From: Miltoncostaea sp963703045
GTDB lineage: Bacteria; Actinomycetota; Thermoleophilia; Miltoncostaeales; Miltoncostaeaceae
Assembly: GCA_963703045.1 (NCBI GenBank)
Contig: OY969782.1
Coordinates: forward strand, 2,232,001-2,296,000
DNA: 64,000 nt
Direction of reading: 5' to 3'
Shown: one piece after another, positions 36,583 through 45,650 of the stretch
Numbering within the stretch: position 1 is the first letter of the stretch
Layout of the letters: each line of letters starts with the position of its first letter
The notes under the pieces: model-generated
Databases searched by the model: none
The model's input: the letters and a program-made list of their open reading frames with translations, nothing else
What the model was told of the DNA's origin: nothing
Program-made: the position numbers and the translations under genes

Positions 36583-36960
36583 TCCAGGACCAGGTCGAAC
36601 GGCGTGGCGGTGGCGCGCCGTACGCGCGGCAGGCCCGCCCGCCGGCAGATCTCCGCGATGCGGGCTCCGCCCGCGAGCGCGCCGAGCCCGGGCGCCCTCC
36701 GGGGGCGTTCGCGCACGCCCGACCGGCGGCGCAGCTCCTCACCGGGCGGGCGACATCCCGGTGGTCGTCGGCCCGCGACCGCACGCCGGCGATGCGCGCG
36801 CCGCGTGGTCGGTCCGGCGCGCCGGTCGCGCACGCGGCGCGCGTCGCGGCGACCGGCATGACCCATCACGTACGTGCAGCGCCTCCGGATCGAGCAGGCC
36901 CAGCCGCGCCTCGAGCGCACGGACGCCGGCAGGCCGCGCCGACGCGATCGCGTCGCGGTG
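36583..36960 (-). pseudogene. degraded stretch; minus strand may hold a methyltransferase C-terminal remnant
   Basis: No convincing intact gene lies in the ~500 nt between the beta-helix protein and rpmJ. On the minus strand, 36583-36690 reads ARIAEICRRAGLPRV and RRATATPFDLVLEAR, which resembles the last strands of actinobacterial SAM-dependent methyltransferases. The frame has no stop at the expected end and no start or SAM-binding motif upstream. Another piece, ALEARLGLLDPEALHV, lies near 36870-36915 in a different frame. I read this as gene decay. The family guess is weak. Confidence 0.3.
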
Positions 36961-36961
36961 C

Positions 36962-36998
36962 TAACATAAGCGGCCGCTCACGGGGCCGACCCGTGAGC
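36962..36998 (+). promoter_or_regulatory. candidate rpmJ operon promoter and leader hairpin
   Basis: TAACAT (36962-36967, in GTGCTAACAT) is a possible -10. Just downstream, GCTCACGGG (36976-36984) pairs perfectly with CCCGTGAGC (36990-36998) around a 5-nt loop, at the expected 5' end of the message. This could be a control element for the rpmJ-rpsM-rpsK-rpsD-rpoA unit, for example an S4 site. Confidence 0.4.
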
Positions 36999-37057
36999 AG
37001 GCCCGCGCCCAGCGTCGGACCGGATCATCCGGCCGACCGGTTCCAGGGGAATCACCG

Positions 37058-37171
37058 ATGAAGGTCCGTGCCTCCGTGAAGCCGATGTGTGAGAAGTGCC
37101 GCGTGATCAAGCGGCACGGCAAGCTCCTCGTGATCTGCTCCAACGCCCGCCACAAGCAGGTCCAGGGCTGA
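37058..37171 (+). CDS. rpmJ: 50S ribosomal protein L36
   Basis: A 37-aa protein with the zinc ligands Cys11, Cys14, Cys27 and His32. It starts at an ATG 7 nt after AGGGGA. The stop TGA overlaps the rpsM ATG by one base. infA is absent in front of it. Confidence 0.97.
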   Translation: MKVRASVKPMCEKCRVIKRHGKLLVICSNARHKQVQG

Positions 37172-37542
37172 TGGCGCGCATCGCCGGAGTCAACATCCCC
37201 CGCGAGAAGCGGATCGAGATCGGCCTGACCTACGTGTACGGCATCGGTCGTCCCACGGCCAACAAGGTGCTGGAGCAGACCGGGATCAACCGGGACACGT
37301 ACGTCCGCGACCTGACCGAGGTCGAGGTCGCACAGCTGCGCGACGTCATCGAGAAGACGCTCATCGTCGAGGGCGACCTCCGCCGCGAGCGCTCGAACGA
37401 CATGAAGCGGCTGATGGAGATCGGCTGCTACCGCGGTCTGCGGCACCGCCGCGGCCTACCCGTGCGCGGCCAGCGCACGAAGACCAACGCGCGCACCCGC
37501 AAGGGACCGAAGCGCACCGTGGGCAAGCAGCGCAAGAGCTGA
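37171..37542 (+). CDS. rpsM: 30S ribosomal protein S13
   Basis: S13 (123 aa) contacts the P-tRNA and bridges to L5. MARIAGVNIPREKRIEIGL, YGIGRPTANKVLEQTGI and GLRHRRGLPVRGQRTKTNAR are standard. It overlaps rpmJ and leads to rpsK 34 nt later. Confidence 0.98.
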   Translation: MARIAGVNIPREKRIEIGLTYVYGIGRPTANKVLEQTGINRDTYVRDLTEVEVAQLRDVIEKTLIVEGDLRRERSNDMKRLMEIGCYRGLRHRRGLPVRGQRTKTNARTRKGPKRTVGKQRKS

Positions 37543-37576
37543 GGCCGAGAACACCCCAACAGGACCGAGGAGCGCG

Positions 37577-37975
37577 TTGGCACGCCAGAAGGTGACCCGT
37601 GGCCGGACCCGTCGGCGCACGCGGAAGAACATCCCCGTGGGCAACGCCCACATCAAGACGTCGTTCAACAACACGATCGTCACCCTGACCGACAAGCAGG
37701 GCAACGTGATCGCGTGGGAGACGGCCGGATCCGCGGGCTTCAAGGGGTCGCGCAAGAGCACGCCCTTCGCCGCCCAGGTCACCGCCGACTCGGCGGCGCG
37801 CAAGGGGATGGAGCACGGGCTCCAGAAGGTGGACGTCTACGTCAAGGGCCCCGGCTCCGGGCGTGAGACCGCCATCCGGTCGCTGCAGGCCGCCGGCATC
37901 GAGGTCGCCTCGGTGACCGACGTCTCGCCGGTGCCGCACAACGGATGCCGCCCCCGCAAGCGGCGGCGGGTCTAG
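37577..37975 (+). CDS. rpsK: 30S ribosomal protein S11
   Basis: S11 (132 aa) lies on the platform near the mRNA exit. The TTG at 37577 is set by MARQKVTRGRTRRRTRKNIP and a GAGGAG site 7 nt before. NAHIKTSFNNTIVTLTDKQG and the end PVPHNGCRPRKRRRV are diagnostic. Confidence 0.97.
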   Translation: MARQKVTRGRTRRRTRKNIPVGNAHIKTSFNNTIVTLTDKQGNVIAWETAGSAGFKGSRKSTPFAAQVTADSAARKGMEHGLQKVDVYVKGPGSGRETAIRSLQAAGIEVASVTDVSPVPHNGCRPRKRRRV

Positions 37976-37977
37976 CC

Positions 37978-38580
37978 ATGGCGCGCTACACCGGTCCCGC
38001 GATCAAGCAGTCACGCCGCGAGGGGTTCGCCCTCACGGACAAGGCGCAGAAGTACCTCGACCGCCGCCCCTACCCGCCGGGCGAGCACGGTCGCGGCCGC
38101 ATCCGCCAGAGCGAGTACCTGCTGCAGCTCCGCGAGAAGCAGAAGACGCGCCGGTTCTACGGCATGCTCGAGAAGCAGTTCCGCCGCACGTACGAGAAGG
38201 CGAACCGCCAGCCCGGCATCACGGGCGAGAACCTGCTGCGGATGCTCGAGATGCGTCTCGACAACGTGATCTACCGCCTCGGCTTCGCGGCGACCCGGCG
38301 CCAGTCGCGCCAGCTCGTGAACCACGGCCACTTCCGTGTCAACGGCAAGAAGGTCGACATCCCGAGCTACCAGGTCAAGCCGAACGACGTCATCACGGTG
38401 AAGGAGGGCTCGAACGCCGAGCCCGTCATCCGTGCGGCCACCGAGCTCGTCGCCTCCGTGGCGCCCTGGCTCCAGGCCGACTACGACGCGCTCAACGGCA
38501 AGATCCTGAAGGCGCCGGAGCGCTCGGAGATCGACACCCCCGTGAGCGAGCAGCTCATCGTGGAGTACTACTCGAAGTAG
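37978..38580 (+). CDS. rpsD: 30S ribosomal protein S4
   Basis: S4 (200 aa) nucleates the 30S body and represses the alpha operon in other bacteria. The ATG at 37978 gives MARYTGPAIKQSRREGF. It is the zinc-free form, with no N-terminal Cys. The S4 RNA-binding fold (RLDNVIYRLGFAATRRQSR, then VNHGHFRVNGKKVDIPSY) is clear. A perfect 11-bp hairpin lies just downstream, before rpoA. Confidence 0.98.
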   Translation: MARYTGPAIKQSRREGFALTDKAQKYLDRRPYPPGEHGRGRIRQSEYLLQLREKQKTRRFYGMLEKQFRRTYEKANRQPGITGENLLRMLEMRLDNVIYRLGFAATRRQSRQLVNHGHFRVNGKKVDIPSYQVKPNDVITVKEGSNAEPVIRAATELVASVAPWLQADYDALNGKILKAPERSEIDTPVSEQLIVEYYSK

Positions 38581-38603
38581 GGAAGGACCGGGCCGACTGC
38601 GAT

Positions 38604-38631
38604 GGCGCCCTCCCGTGACGGGGAGGGCGCC
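38604..38631 (+). terminator. 11-bp hairpin between rpsD and rpoA
   Basis: GGCGCCCTCCC (38604-38614) pairs perfectly with 38621-38631 around a 6-nt loop, with no T-run. It may lower transcription into rpoA, protect message ends or be a processing site. It is not followed by an obvious promoter. Confidence 0.5.
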
Positions 38632-38689
38632 GATGCGAGGCCCGGCGTCAAAGCGATGTCCGGCCCCCGCGCCGGAATGGAGGAGTCAC

Positions 38690-39631
38690 GTGCTCGACAT
38701 CCAGTCCCCCCGCATGACCTACGAGCCCATCAGCGACACGCTGGGCCGGTTCGAGGTCGAGCCGCTCGACCGCGGGTTCGGCCACACCTTCGGCAACAGC
38801 CTGCGCCGGGTGCTCCTGTCGTCCCTCGAGGGCGCGGCGGTGACCTCGGTGCGCATCGAGGGCGTGCAGCACGAGTTCACCACGATCCCGGGGCTCCGCG
38901 AGGACGTCACCGACATCATCCTCAACCTCCGTGAGCTGGTCTGCCGGCTGCACGGCGAGGTCGGCGAGATCGAGGTCGAGCTCTCCCGGGTGGGTCCCGG
39001 TACGGTCACCGCGGCCGACATCTCGGCTCCCGCGGACCTCGAGATCCTCAACCCGGAGCTCGAGATCGGCAACCTCGAGGCCGGCTCGCGCCTCGACATG
39101 ATCCTCATGATCTCGCGCGGCCGCGGCTACGTGCCCGCCGAGCTCAACAAGGGCCCGAGCACGACGATCGGCGTGATCCCGGTCGACTCGAACTTCTCCC
39201 CGGTGCTCCGGGTGCGGTACGAGGTGAGCCCGGCCCGCGTCGGCCAGCGCACCGACTACGACAAGCTCTCGGTCGAGATCCAGACCGACGGCAGCGTCGA
39301 CCCGCGCGGCGCCATGTCCGAGGCCGCCGAGACGCTCATCGGGCGCCTGGCGATCTTCGCCGACCCGGACAGCACCCGCCTGCTCGGCGAGCCGGCGATC
39401 GAGGAGCCGCCTCCGGGCGGCGGCATGCACGACATCATGATCGAGGAGCTGGAGCTCGGCGTCCGCTCGTACAACTGCCTCAAGCGGGTCGGCGTCGAGA
39501 CGATCGGCGATCTGATCTCGAAGACCGAGGGCGAGCTCTCGGCGATCCCGAACTTCGGCAAGAAGAGCATCGAAGAGGTCAAGGAGAACCTCGCGGCGCA
39601 CGGCCTCGGCCTGCGCAGCGACGACGAGTAG
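38690..39631 (+). CDS. rpoA: DNA-directed RNA polymerase subunit alpha
   Basis: Alpha (313 aa) nucleates polymerase assembly. The GTG at 38690, after GGAGGAG at 38679-38685, is chosen over an upstream in-frame start that would cross the hairpin. The N-domain has FGHTFGNSLRRVLLSSLEGAA-type dimer and beta-contact motifs. The C-domain (~235-313, NCLKRVGVETIGDL, FGKKSIEEVKENL) binds UP elements and activators. rplQ follows 27 nt later. Confidence 0.98.
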   Translation: MLDIQSPRMTYEPISDTLGRFEVEPLDRGFGHTFGNSLRRVLLSSLEGAAVTSVRIEGVQHEFTTIPGLREDVTDIILNLRELVCRLHGEVGEIEVELSRVGPGTVTAADISAPADLEILNPELEIGNLEAGSRLDMILMISRGRGYVPAELNKGPSTTIGVIPVDSNFSPVLRVRYEVSPARVGQRTDYDKLSVEIQTDGSVDPRGAMSEAAETLIGRLAIFADPDSTRLLGEPAIEEPPPGGGMHDIMIEELELGVRSYNCLKRVGVETIGDLISKTEGELSAIPNFGKKSIEEVKENLAAHGLGLRSDDE

Positions 39632-39658
39632 GGTCCTCACCCCTACCAGGAGACAACC

Positions 39659-40036
39659 GTGCGTCACCGCAACAAGGGACCCAAGCTCAACCGCACCTCC
39701 GCGCACCGTTCGTCGATGGCGGCGAACCTCGCGACGGCGCTGCTGACGCACGGGCGCATCCAGACCACCGGGCCCAAGGCCCGCCTGGCCCGTGGAGTCG
39801 CCGAGAAGGCGATCACGCTCGCGAAGGAGAACACCCTCCACTCGCGTCGTCAGGCGATCGCCCTGCTGCGCAACAAGGAGATCACCTACCACCTGTTCGA
39901 CGTGGTCGGTCCGGCGTTCGCCGACACCCAGGGCGGCTACACCCGCACCCTGAAGCTCGGCCCCCGTCAGGGCGACGCCGCGCCGATGGTGCTGCTGGAG
40001 CTCTCGAAGGACGTGGCGGTCCCCGCCGCGCGCTAG
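39659..40036 (+). CDS. rplQ: 50S ribosomal protein L17
   Basis: L17 (125 aa) starts at a GTG after CAGGAGA. MRHRNKGPKLNRTSAHRSSM and THGRIQTTGPKARLAR are typical. It ends the classical alpha operon. truA follows after 4 nt. Confidence 0.98.
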   Translation: MRHRNKGPKLNRTSAHRSSMAANLATALLTHGRIQTTGPKARLARGVAEKAITLAKENTLHSRRQAIALLRNKEITYHLFDVVGPAFADTQGGYTRTLKLGPRQGDAAPMVLLELSKDVAVPAAR

Positions 40037-40040
40037 TCGC

Positions 40041-40793
40041 GTGGCGGACCCGGGCCGGATCCTCCGGCTCGACCTGGAGTACGACGGCGCGGGGTTCTCG
40101 GGCTGGGCAGACCAGCCCGGGCTCCGCACCGTCGAGGGGGCGCTGCGCGACGCGCTCGCGACGCTGCTGCGGCACCCCGTCGCGCTCGTCGTGGCCGGCC
40201 GCACCGACGCCGGCGTCCACGCCTCCGGGCAGGTGGTCAGCCTGTCGACCCCGTCCGACCTGCCGGCGGAGCGCATCCTGCGCGGCCTGGCCGGTCTGCT
40301 GCCCCCCGATCTGTCCGTGCATGCGGTCGGCGACGCGCCCGCCGGGTTCGACGCGCGCCGGGACGCCCGGGCGCGACGCTACGAGTACCGGGTGCTGCCC
40401 GGCGCCCCCTCGGCGCTGCGGCGCGGGCGGGTGCTGCACCATCCGGCGCCGCTCGACCTCGGTGCGCTGCGCGACGCCGCGGGACGCCTCGAGGGCACCC
40501 ACGACTTCCGCGCCTTCACGCCGACCCGCACCGAGCACGTGTTCTTCGACCGCACCCTCCACCGCTGCGCCTGGGACCGGCGCGACGACGAGCTGGTGCT
40601 GACCGTCGAGGCCGACGCGTTCCTGCGCCACATGGTCCGCGTCATCGCCGGCACCACCCTGCTGGTCGGGCGCGGCGCATGGCCGGCCGACCGCGTGGCG
40701 CCGCTGCTCGACGGCGCGCCCCGGGGCGCGGCCGGCCCCACGGCCCCCGCCCATCCCCTGACGCTGGTCGAGGTGCGCTACGACGCGGTGTGA
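40041..40793 (+). CDS. truA: tRNA pseudouridine(38-40) synthase
   Basis: TruA (250 aa) makes pseudouridine in the tRNA anticodon arm. LRLDLEYDGAGFSGWADQPG opens it. The catalytic Asp56 is in VAGRTDAGVHASGQV. FLRHMVRVIAGTTLLVGRG near the end is diagnostic. It appears to be translated with rplQ, as in many genomes. Confidence 0.96.
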   Translation: MADPGRILRLDLEYDGAGFSGWADQPGLRTVEGALRDALATLLRHPVALVVAGRTDAGVHASGQVVSLSTPSDLPAERILRGLAGLLPPDLSVHAVGDAPAGFDARRDARARRYEYRVLPGAPSALRRGRVLHHPAPLDLGALRDAAGRLEGTHDFRAFTPTRTEHVFFDRTLHRCAWDRRDDELVLTVEADAFLRHMVRVIAGTTLLVGRGAWPADRVAPLLDGAPRGAAGPTAPAHPLTLVEVRYDAV

Positions 40794-40832
40794 CGCTCCG
40801 GCGACGGGTCCAGCCGCTAGCCTTGGAGACCG

Positions 40833-41651
40833 GTGACCAACATCCTCGTCACGAACGACGACGGCGTCACCTCGCCCGGGCTCCTGGCGCTGAAGCAGGC
40901 GCTGGAGCCCTTCGGGCGGGTGAGCGTCATCGCCCCCGACTCCAACCGCAGCGCCATCGGGCGCGGCATCACCATCCACAACCCGCTCCACGTGGAGGAG
41001 GTGACGCTCGCCGACGGGTCGCCCGCCCTCGCGACCGACGGCACGCCGGTCGACTGCGTGCGCTTCGCGCTGCTCGGGCTGCTCGACCACCAGCCCGACG
41101 TGATCGTGAGCGGGATCAACCTCGGCCTCAACCTGGGCGACGACGTCACCTACTCGGGCACCGTCGCGGCCGCGCTGGAGGGCGTGCTGCTGGGGCTCCC
41201 GGCGATCGCGGTGTCGGTGCAGGCGACCGATCTGCACGCCGGCCAGTGGGACGGCGGGGCCTACGACTTCCGGGCCGCGGCCACCTTCGCGGCCGGCCTC
41301 GTGCCCCACGTCCTGGCCCCCGACTTCCCGGAGCGGGTGATCCTGAACGTCAACGCGCCCGGTCGGTCCCCGGAGCGCATCGCCGGCGCCCGCGTCAGCC
41401 GCCTCGGCCGCCGCATCTACAGCGACGAGCTCACGCTCATCGCCACCGAGGGGCCGCGGCGGCGCTTCACCATCTACGGCACCAGCGCGTCGTACCGTCG
41501 CGAGGAGGGCACCGATTTCGAGGCCATCGAACAGGGCATGATCTCGGTCACGCCGATGCACTTCGACCTCACGGACGTCGCCGGGATGGACCACCTCGAG
41601 CGCATGGCGCTGACGGATCTGCACGTCCCGGTCGCCGAGGGCGGCGGGTGA
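40833..41651 (+). CDS. surE: 5'/3'-nucleotidase SurE
   Basis: SurE (272 aa) removes phosphate from nucleoside monophosphates. The metal-binding Asp9-Asp10 are in ILVTNDDGVTSPGL. PDSNRSAIGRGIT and VSGINLGLNLGDDVTYSGTV hold the other ligands. The start is a GTG at 40833, with GGAG 5 nt before. Its stop overlaps the next gene as GTGA. Confidence 0.95.
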   Translation: MTNILVTNDDGVTSPGLLALKQALEPFGRVSVIAPDSNRSAIGRGITIHNPLHVEEVTLADGSPALATDGTPVDCVRFALLGLLDHQPDVIVSGINLGLNLGDDVTYSGTVAAALEGVLLGLPAIAVSVQATDLHAGQWDGGAYDFRAAATFAAGLVPHVLAPDFPERVILNVNAPGRSPERIAGARVSRLGRRIYSDELTLIATEGPRRRFTIYGTSASYRREEGTDFEAIEQGMISVTPMHFDLTDVAGMDHLERMALTDLHVPVAEGGG

Positions 41652-42298
41652 GCGGCTTCGCCACGATCCTGCTCGACCTGGACGGCACCGTGATCGACTC
41701 GGTCGCCCTGATCCGCGAGTCGCACCGGCACGCCGTGCGCACGGTGCTCGGCGAGGACTGGGAGGACGCCCGCCTGGTCGCCAACGTCGGTCGTCCGCTG
41801 CGGGAGCAGATGGCGGTGTTCTCGCCCGAGCACGGCGACGAGCTGTACCGCGTCTACCGCGAGTGGAACCACGCCAACACCGCGGCGCTGCTGCTGCCGT
41901 ACGCGGGGGTCGAGGAGGTGCTGCGCGAGCTGCGCGCGTCGGGCCGGCGCCTCGGCATCGTCACGTCGAAGAGCCGCGACGCCGTCGATCTGGCGTGGGG
42001 GGTGCTGCCGTGGCTGCGGGAGCTCTTCGACGTCGAGATCACCGCCGACGACGGCGAGCGGCACAAGCCGCACCCGGATCCCGTGATCGCGGCTCTCGAC
42101 GCCGTCGGCGCGGCTCCGGCGGACGCCTGCTACGTGGGCGACGCCCCCTTCGACATCCAGGCCGGCAACGCCGCCGGGGTCGCGACCATCGCCGTGACCT
42201 GGGGCTTCTTCGGGCGCGACGAGCTCGTGGCCGAGCACCCCGGCGCGGTGGCCGAGACGCCCGCGGAGCTGCGCCGGATGTGCCTCGAGGGCCTCTGA
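41648..42298 (+). CDS. HAD-superfamily phosphatase, Gph/PpaX-like
   Basis: The 216-aa protein has the HAD nucleophile motif LLDLDGTVIDS at 9-19, LGIVTSKSRD (motif II Thr/Ser), the Lys in ERHKPHPDP, and YVGDAPFDIQAGNAAG (motif IV). The helical cap between motifs I and II fits phosphoglycolate or pyrophosphate phosphatases. The substrate cannot be told. It overlaps surE by GTGA and ends one base before ligA. Confidence 0.88.
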   Translation: MSGFATILLDLDGTVIDSVALIRESHRHAVRTVLGEDWEDARLVANVGRPLREQMAVFSPEHGDELYRVYREWNHANTAALLLPYAGVEEVLRELRASGRRLGIVTSKSRDAVDLAWGVLPWLRELFDVEITADDGERHKPHPDPVIAALDAVGAAPADACYVGDAPFDIQAGNAAGVATIAVTWGFFGRDELVAEHPGAVAETPAELRRMCLEGL

Positions 42299-42299
42299 G

Positions 42300-44364
42300 A
42301 TGAGCGACGCGGCCGCCCGGGTCGCGGAGCTGCGCGACCTGATCGACGCGGCCAACCACGCCTACTACGTCCTCGACCAGCCGACGGTCAACGACCCGGT
42401 CTACGACGACTGGATGCGCGAGCTGCAGGCGCTCGAGGAGGCCCACCCGGCTCTCGCCGCGCCGGAGTCGCCCACCCGCCGCGTCGGCGCCACCCCGGGC
42501 GCGCGGTTCGCCCCGGTGCGGCATCGCCGCCAGATGCTGAGCCTCGCAAACGCCCGCGGCGAGGACGAGCTGCTCGCGTGGTGGAAGCGGGCGCGCTCGG
42601 TGATGGAGCAGGAGGGCATGGGCGCGCGCGAGGTCGGCTTCGTGGTCGAGCCCAAGATCGACGGCCTGGCGATCTCCCTGACGTACGAGGACGGGGTCTT
42701 CGTGCAGGGGGCCACGCGCGGCGACGGCGTGGTCGGCGAGGACGTGACCGCCAACCTGCGCACCATCCGGGCCATCCCCCCGCGCCTGCGCCTGCCGGAC
42801 TCCGCCACGCCGCCGGGCCTGGTCGAGGTGCGGGGCGAGGTGTACCTGCCGCTCGCCGCGTTCGCCGAGCTCAACGCGACGCGGGCGGCGGCGGGGCTGG
42901 CGACCTTCGCCAACCCGCGCAACTCGGCCGCGGGCAGCCTGCGCCAGATCGACCCGCGGGCGACGGCCGAGCGCCCGCTGGCGATCTGGTGCTACGGCAT
43001 CGGCCACGCCGACGGGCTCGACGTGGCGAGCCAGTCCGAGGCCCTCGACTGGCTGCGCGCGGCCGGCTTCCGCGTGAACCCCGACATCCGCCGGCTCGAG
43101 GAGATCGAGGCCGTCCACGGCGAGTGCGTCGCGTGGGAGGAGCGCCGCGGGTCGGTCGACTTCGACATCGACGGGGCCGTGGTCAAGATCGACGACATCG
43201 GCGTGCAGGACCGGCTCGGCGCGGTGGGCCGCGCCCCGCGCTGGGCCATCGCGTACAAGTTCGCGCCCACGACCGCCACGACGCGGCTCAACGGCATCAT
43301 GGTCAGCGTCGGGCGCACCGGGGCGCTGGTGCCCTTCGCCCAGCTCGAGCCGGTCTCGGTGGGCGGGGCCACCGTGAAGCTCGCCACGCTCCACAACCAG
43401 GAGGACGTCGCCCGCAAGGGCCTGATGGAGGGCGACATGGTGATCGTCCAGCGGGCCGGGGACGTCATCCCCCAGGTCGTCGGCCCCCTGGTGCAGGAGC
43501 GCACCGGCGACGAGCGCCCGTGGTCCATGCCCGACCGCTGCCCGGTGTGCGAGACGCCGGTCGTGCAGCCGCCCGGCGAGGTGCAGATGCGCTGCCCCAA
43601 CCGCTCCTGCCCGGCGCAGATCCAGCAGGGGCTGTTCCACTTCGCCTCGCGCGGGGCGATGGACATCGAGGGCCTCGGCGAGAAGACGATCCGCCGCTTC
43701 TACGACGAGGGCCTGCTCACGAGCTTCGCCGACATCTACGATCTGCCGGGGCACCGCGATCGCCTGATCGCGATGGAGGGGTTCAAGGACGTCTCGGTCG
43801 ACAACCTGATCGCGGCGATCGAGGCGTCGAAGGCGCGGCCGTGGTCGCGCCTGCTCTACGGCCTCGGCATCCGTCACGTCGGCGACGTCACCGCCGAGGC
43901 GCTCGTCGCCGTCACCCCCTCGCTCGACGCGCTGCTCGACGCCGACGCCGAGGCGCTGGCGCAGGCCGAGGGCGTCGGGACCGGTGGTGGCCGAGTCGGT
44001 CCGCGAGTTCCTCGATTCGGCCGCCAACCGCGAGCTGCTCGAGCGCCTGCGGGCCGCCGGGCTGACCGTGGTCTCGGACCGGCCCGCCGCCCCGGTGGAC
44101 GGGCCGCTCAGGGGGCTGACGGTCGTCATCACGGGTGGGCTCGAGGCCCTGTCGCGCGACGACGCCAAGCGCGCGGTGGCCGCCGCCGGGGGCAAGGCCA
44201 CCGGCTCGGTCAGCCGGGCGACCTCGTTCCTGGTCGCGGGGGTCGACCCGGGCTCGAAGCTGCAGAAGGCCGAGTCGCTCGGCGTGCCGGTGATCGACGA
44301 GGCGGCCTTCGCCGCCGTGCTCGCCGGGGAGACACCGCCTCCCGCGCGCGGAGAACCGGGCTGA
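42300..44364 (+). CDS. ligA: NAD+-dependent DNA ligase, one frameshift at 43980
   Basis: LigA seals nicks using NAD+. The Ia domain (HAYYVLDQPTVNDPVYD), the adenylated Lys in EPKIDGLAISLTYEDG, GRTGALVPFAQLEPV, the zinc finger (CPVC, then CPNRSCP), helix-hairpin-helix segments and a C-terminal BRCT (GLTVVITGGLEALSRDDAK) are all present. The frame breaks after EGVG, and VVAESVREFLDSAANRELL resumes one base on. Removing one A at 43980 gives 687 aa, a normal length. This gene is essential in most bacteria, so sequence error is likely. Confidence 0.93.
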
Positions 44365-44370
44365 GCGCCC

Positions 44371-45639
44371 TCAGCGGACGGTCAGGTCCTCACGGCCGGA
44401 CGCGAGCAGCACCACCACGCGGTCCTGCAACGCCCGCGCGGCGGTGATGTCGGCGGTGTTCGCCACCACGGCGAAGGCGTAGCGCTGCCCGCGCCGGCTG
44501 ATCACGCGGCCGGCCATCGCGCTGACCTCGTTGAGGTATCCGGTCTTGGCCCGTACCCGCCGGGTCGCCACGCCGGTCGTGAACCGCCGTATCAGAGTGC
44601 CCTCCCCGCCCCGGGCGAGCGATGAGATGAGGGCGGCGCCCCAGATCGGGTCGGCGTCGGCCGCCGCGATGATCCGCACGAGGGTCGCGGCCGACAGGCG
44701 GTTGGCCCGCGACAGGCCGGAGCCGTCGACCAGCCGGTCGCCGGGCCCGAGCAGCCGGCGCGCCTCGAGCAGGCCGCGCGCGTGGGCCGTGCCGGCGGCC
44801 GTGGTGCCCGCCCCCGCACCGTAGGCGCCGACGTCCTTCGTGAGCGTCTCGGCGATGAAGTTGTCGCTCGCCAGGTTCATGTGGCGCACGATCGCGCTCA
44901 GGGGGGGCGAGAGCGCGGTGGCGAGGGTGCGCGACCCGCTCGGCGCCCGCCCGGCGCGGAGCGGGCCCGCATGGGCGATGCCCGTGCCGCGCAGGGTGGC
45001 GCGCAGCCGCTGGGCCGCCGCCCGGGTGGGACTCGTGACGTAGGCCGCCCGCCCGTTGCCGGCGTAGTTCTGGTTGGTCGCGAGGGCGGAGAGGGGCGAG
45101 GAGTAGGCGGTGTAGTACGACGGCCAGCCGGGACCGAGCCGGCGGGCGTCGAAGAGCGACTCGTCGGCCACGATCGGACCGCGCACGAGGCGGATGCCGC
45201 GCGCGCGGAGCGGGCGGGTGAGGTCGGCGAGGGCCGTCGCCCGGCCGGAGAGGTAGCCGGCGGCATACGAGCGGGTGGCGAGCACCGGGTCGCCCGCGCC
45301 GCGCACGTAGACGGCTCCCCGGAGGGTGCGCCCGTCGCGACGGGTCGCGGGACCGGCCATCAGGCGGGTGGCGAAGCGGTGCCCGGGGCCCAGCTCGATC
45401 AGCACCGCGCCGGCGGTGACCAGCTTCATGGTGGAGGCCGGGATGCGGGGCGTCGTGGCGCGGAAGCCCGCGACCTGCGATCCGCCGCCCCCGCCGTCGA
45501 GTCGCCAGACGAGGATGGTGGAGCGGGGGTGGGACGCGGTGAAGCGGGAGACGGCGTCCTGGACGTCGCCGGGTCGTGCCTGTGCGGGGGCGGCGAGGCA
45601 CAGTGCGAGGGCGACGGCCCCCGCCGTCGCCGCTCGCAG
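44371..45639 (-). CDS. dacB: D-Ala-D-Ala carboxypeptidase/endopeptidase, PBP4 (S13) family
   Basis: The protein is exported and trims peptidoglycan stems. Penicillin-binding motifs are complete: SxxK is Ser69-Thr-Met-Lys72 (PASTMKLVTAG), SxN is in LASDNFIAETLTKD and KTG is in VRAKTGYLNEVSA. A signal peptide (AATAGAVALALCLAAPAQA) opens it. No ATG, GTG or TTG in frame lies near that signal peptide. CTG at 45639 is the best start (422 aa) but lacks a ribosome site, so it may be coupled to the gene just upstream (stop 12 nt before) or hide a sequence error. Confidence 0.9.
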   Translation of the reverse strand: MRAATAGAVALALCLAAPAQARPGDVQDAVSRFTASHPRSTILVWRLDGGGGGSQVAGFRATTPRIPASTMKLVTAGAVLIELGPGHRFATRLMAGPATRRDGRTLRGAVYVRGAGDPVLATRSYAAGYLSGRATALADLTRPLRARGIRLVRGPIVADESLFDARRLGPGWPSYYTAYSSPLSALATNQNYAGNGRAAYVTSPTRAAAQRLRATLRGTGIAHAGPLRAGRAPSGSRTLATALSPPLSAIVRHMNLASDNFIAETLTKDVGAYGAGAGTTAAGTAHARGLLEARRLLGPGDRLVDGSGLSRANRLSAATLVRIIAAADADPIWGAALISSLARGGEGTLIRRFTTGVATRRVRAKTGYLNEVSAMAGRVISRRGQRYAFAVVANTADITAARALQDRVVVLLASGREDLTVR

Positions 45640-45650
45640 GGTGCGCGGCG

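Noticed and set aside
38615..38689. Longer rpoA start at 38615
   Set aside because: It would translate through the strong hairpin and lacks a ribosome site. The GTG at 38690 has GGAGGAG and the conserved N-terminus.
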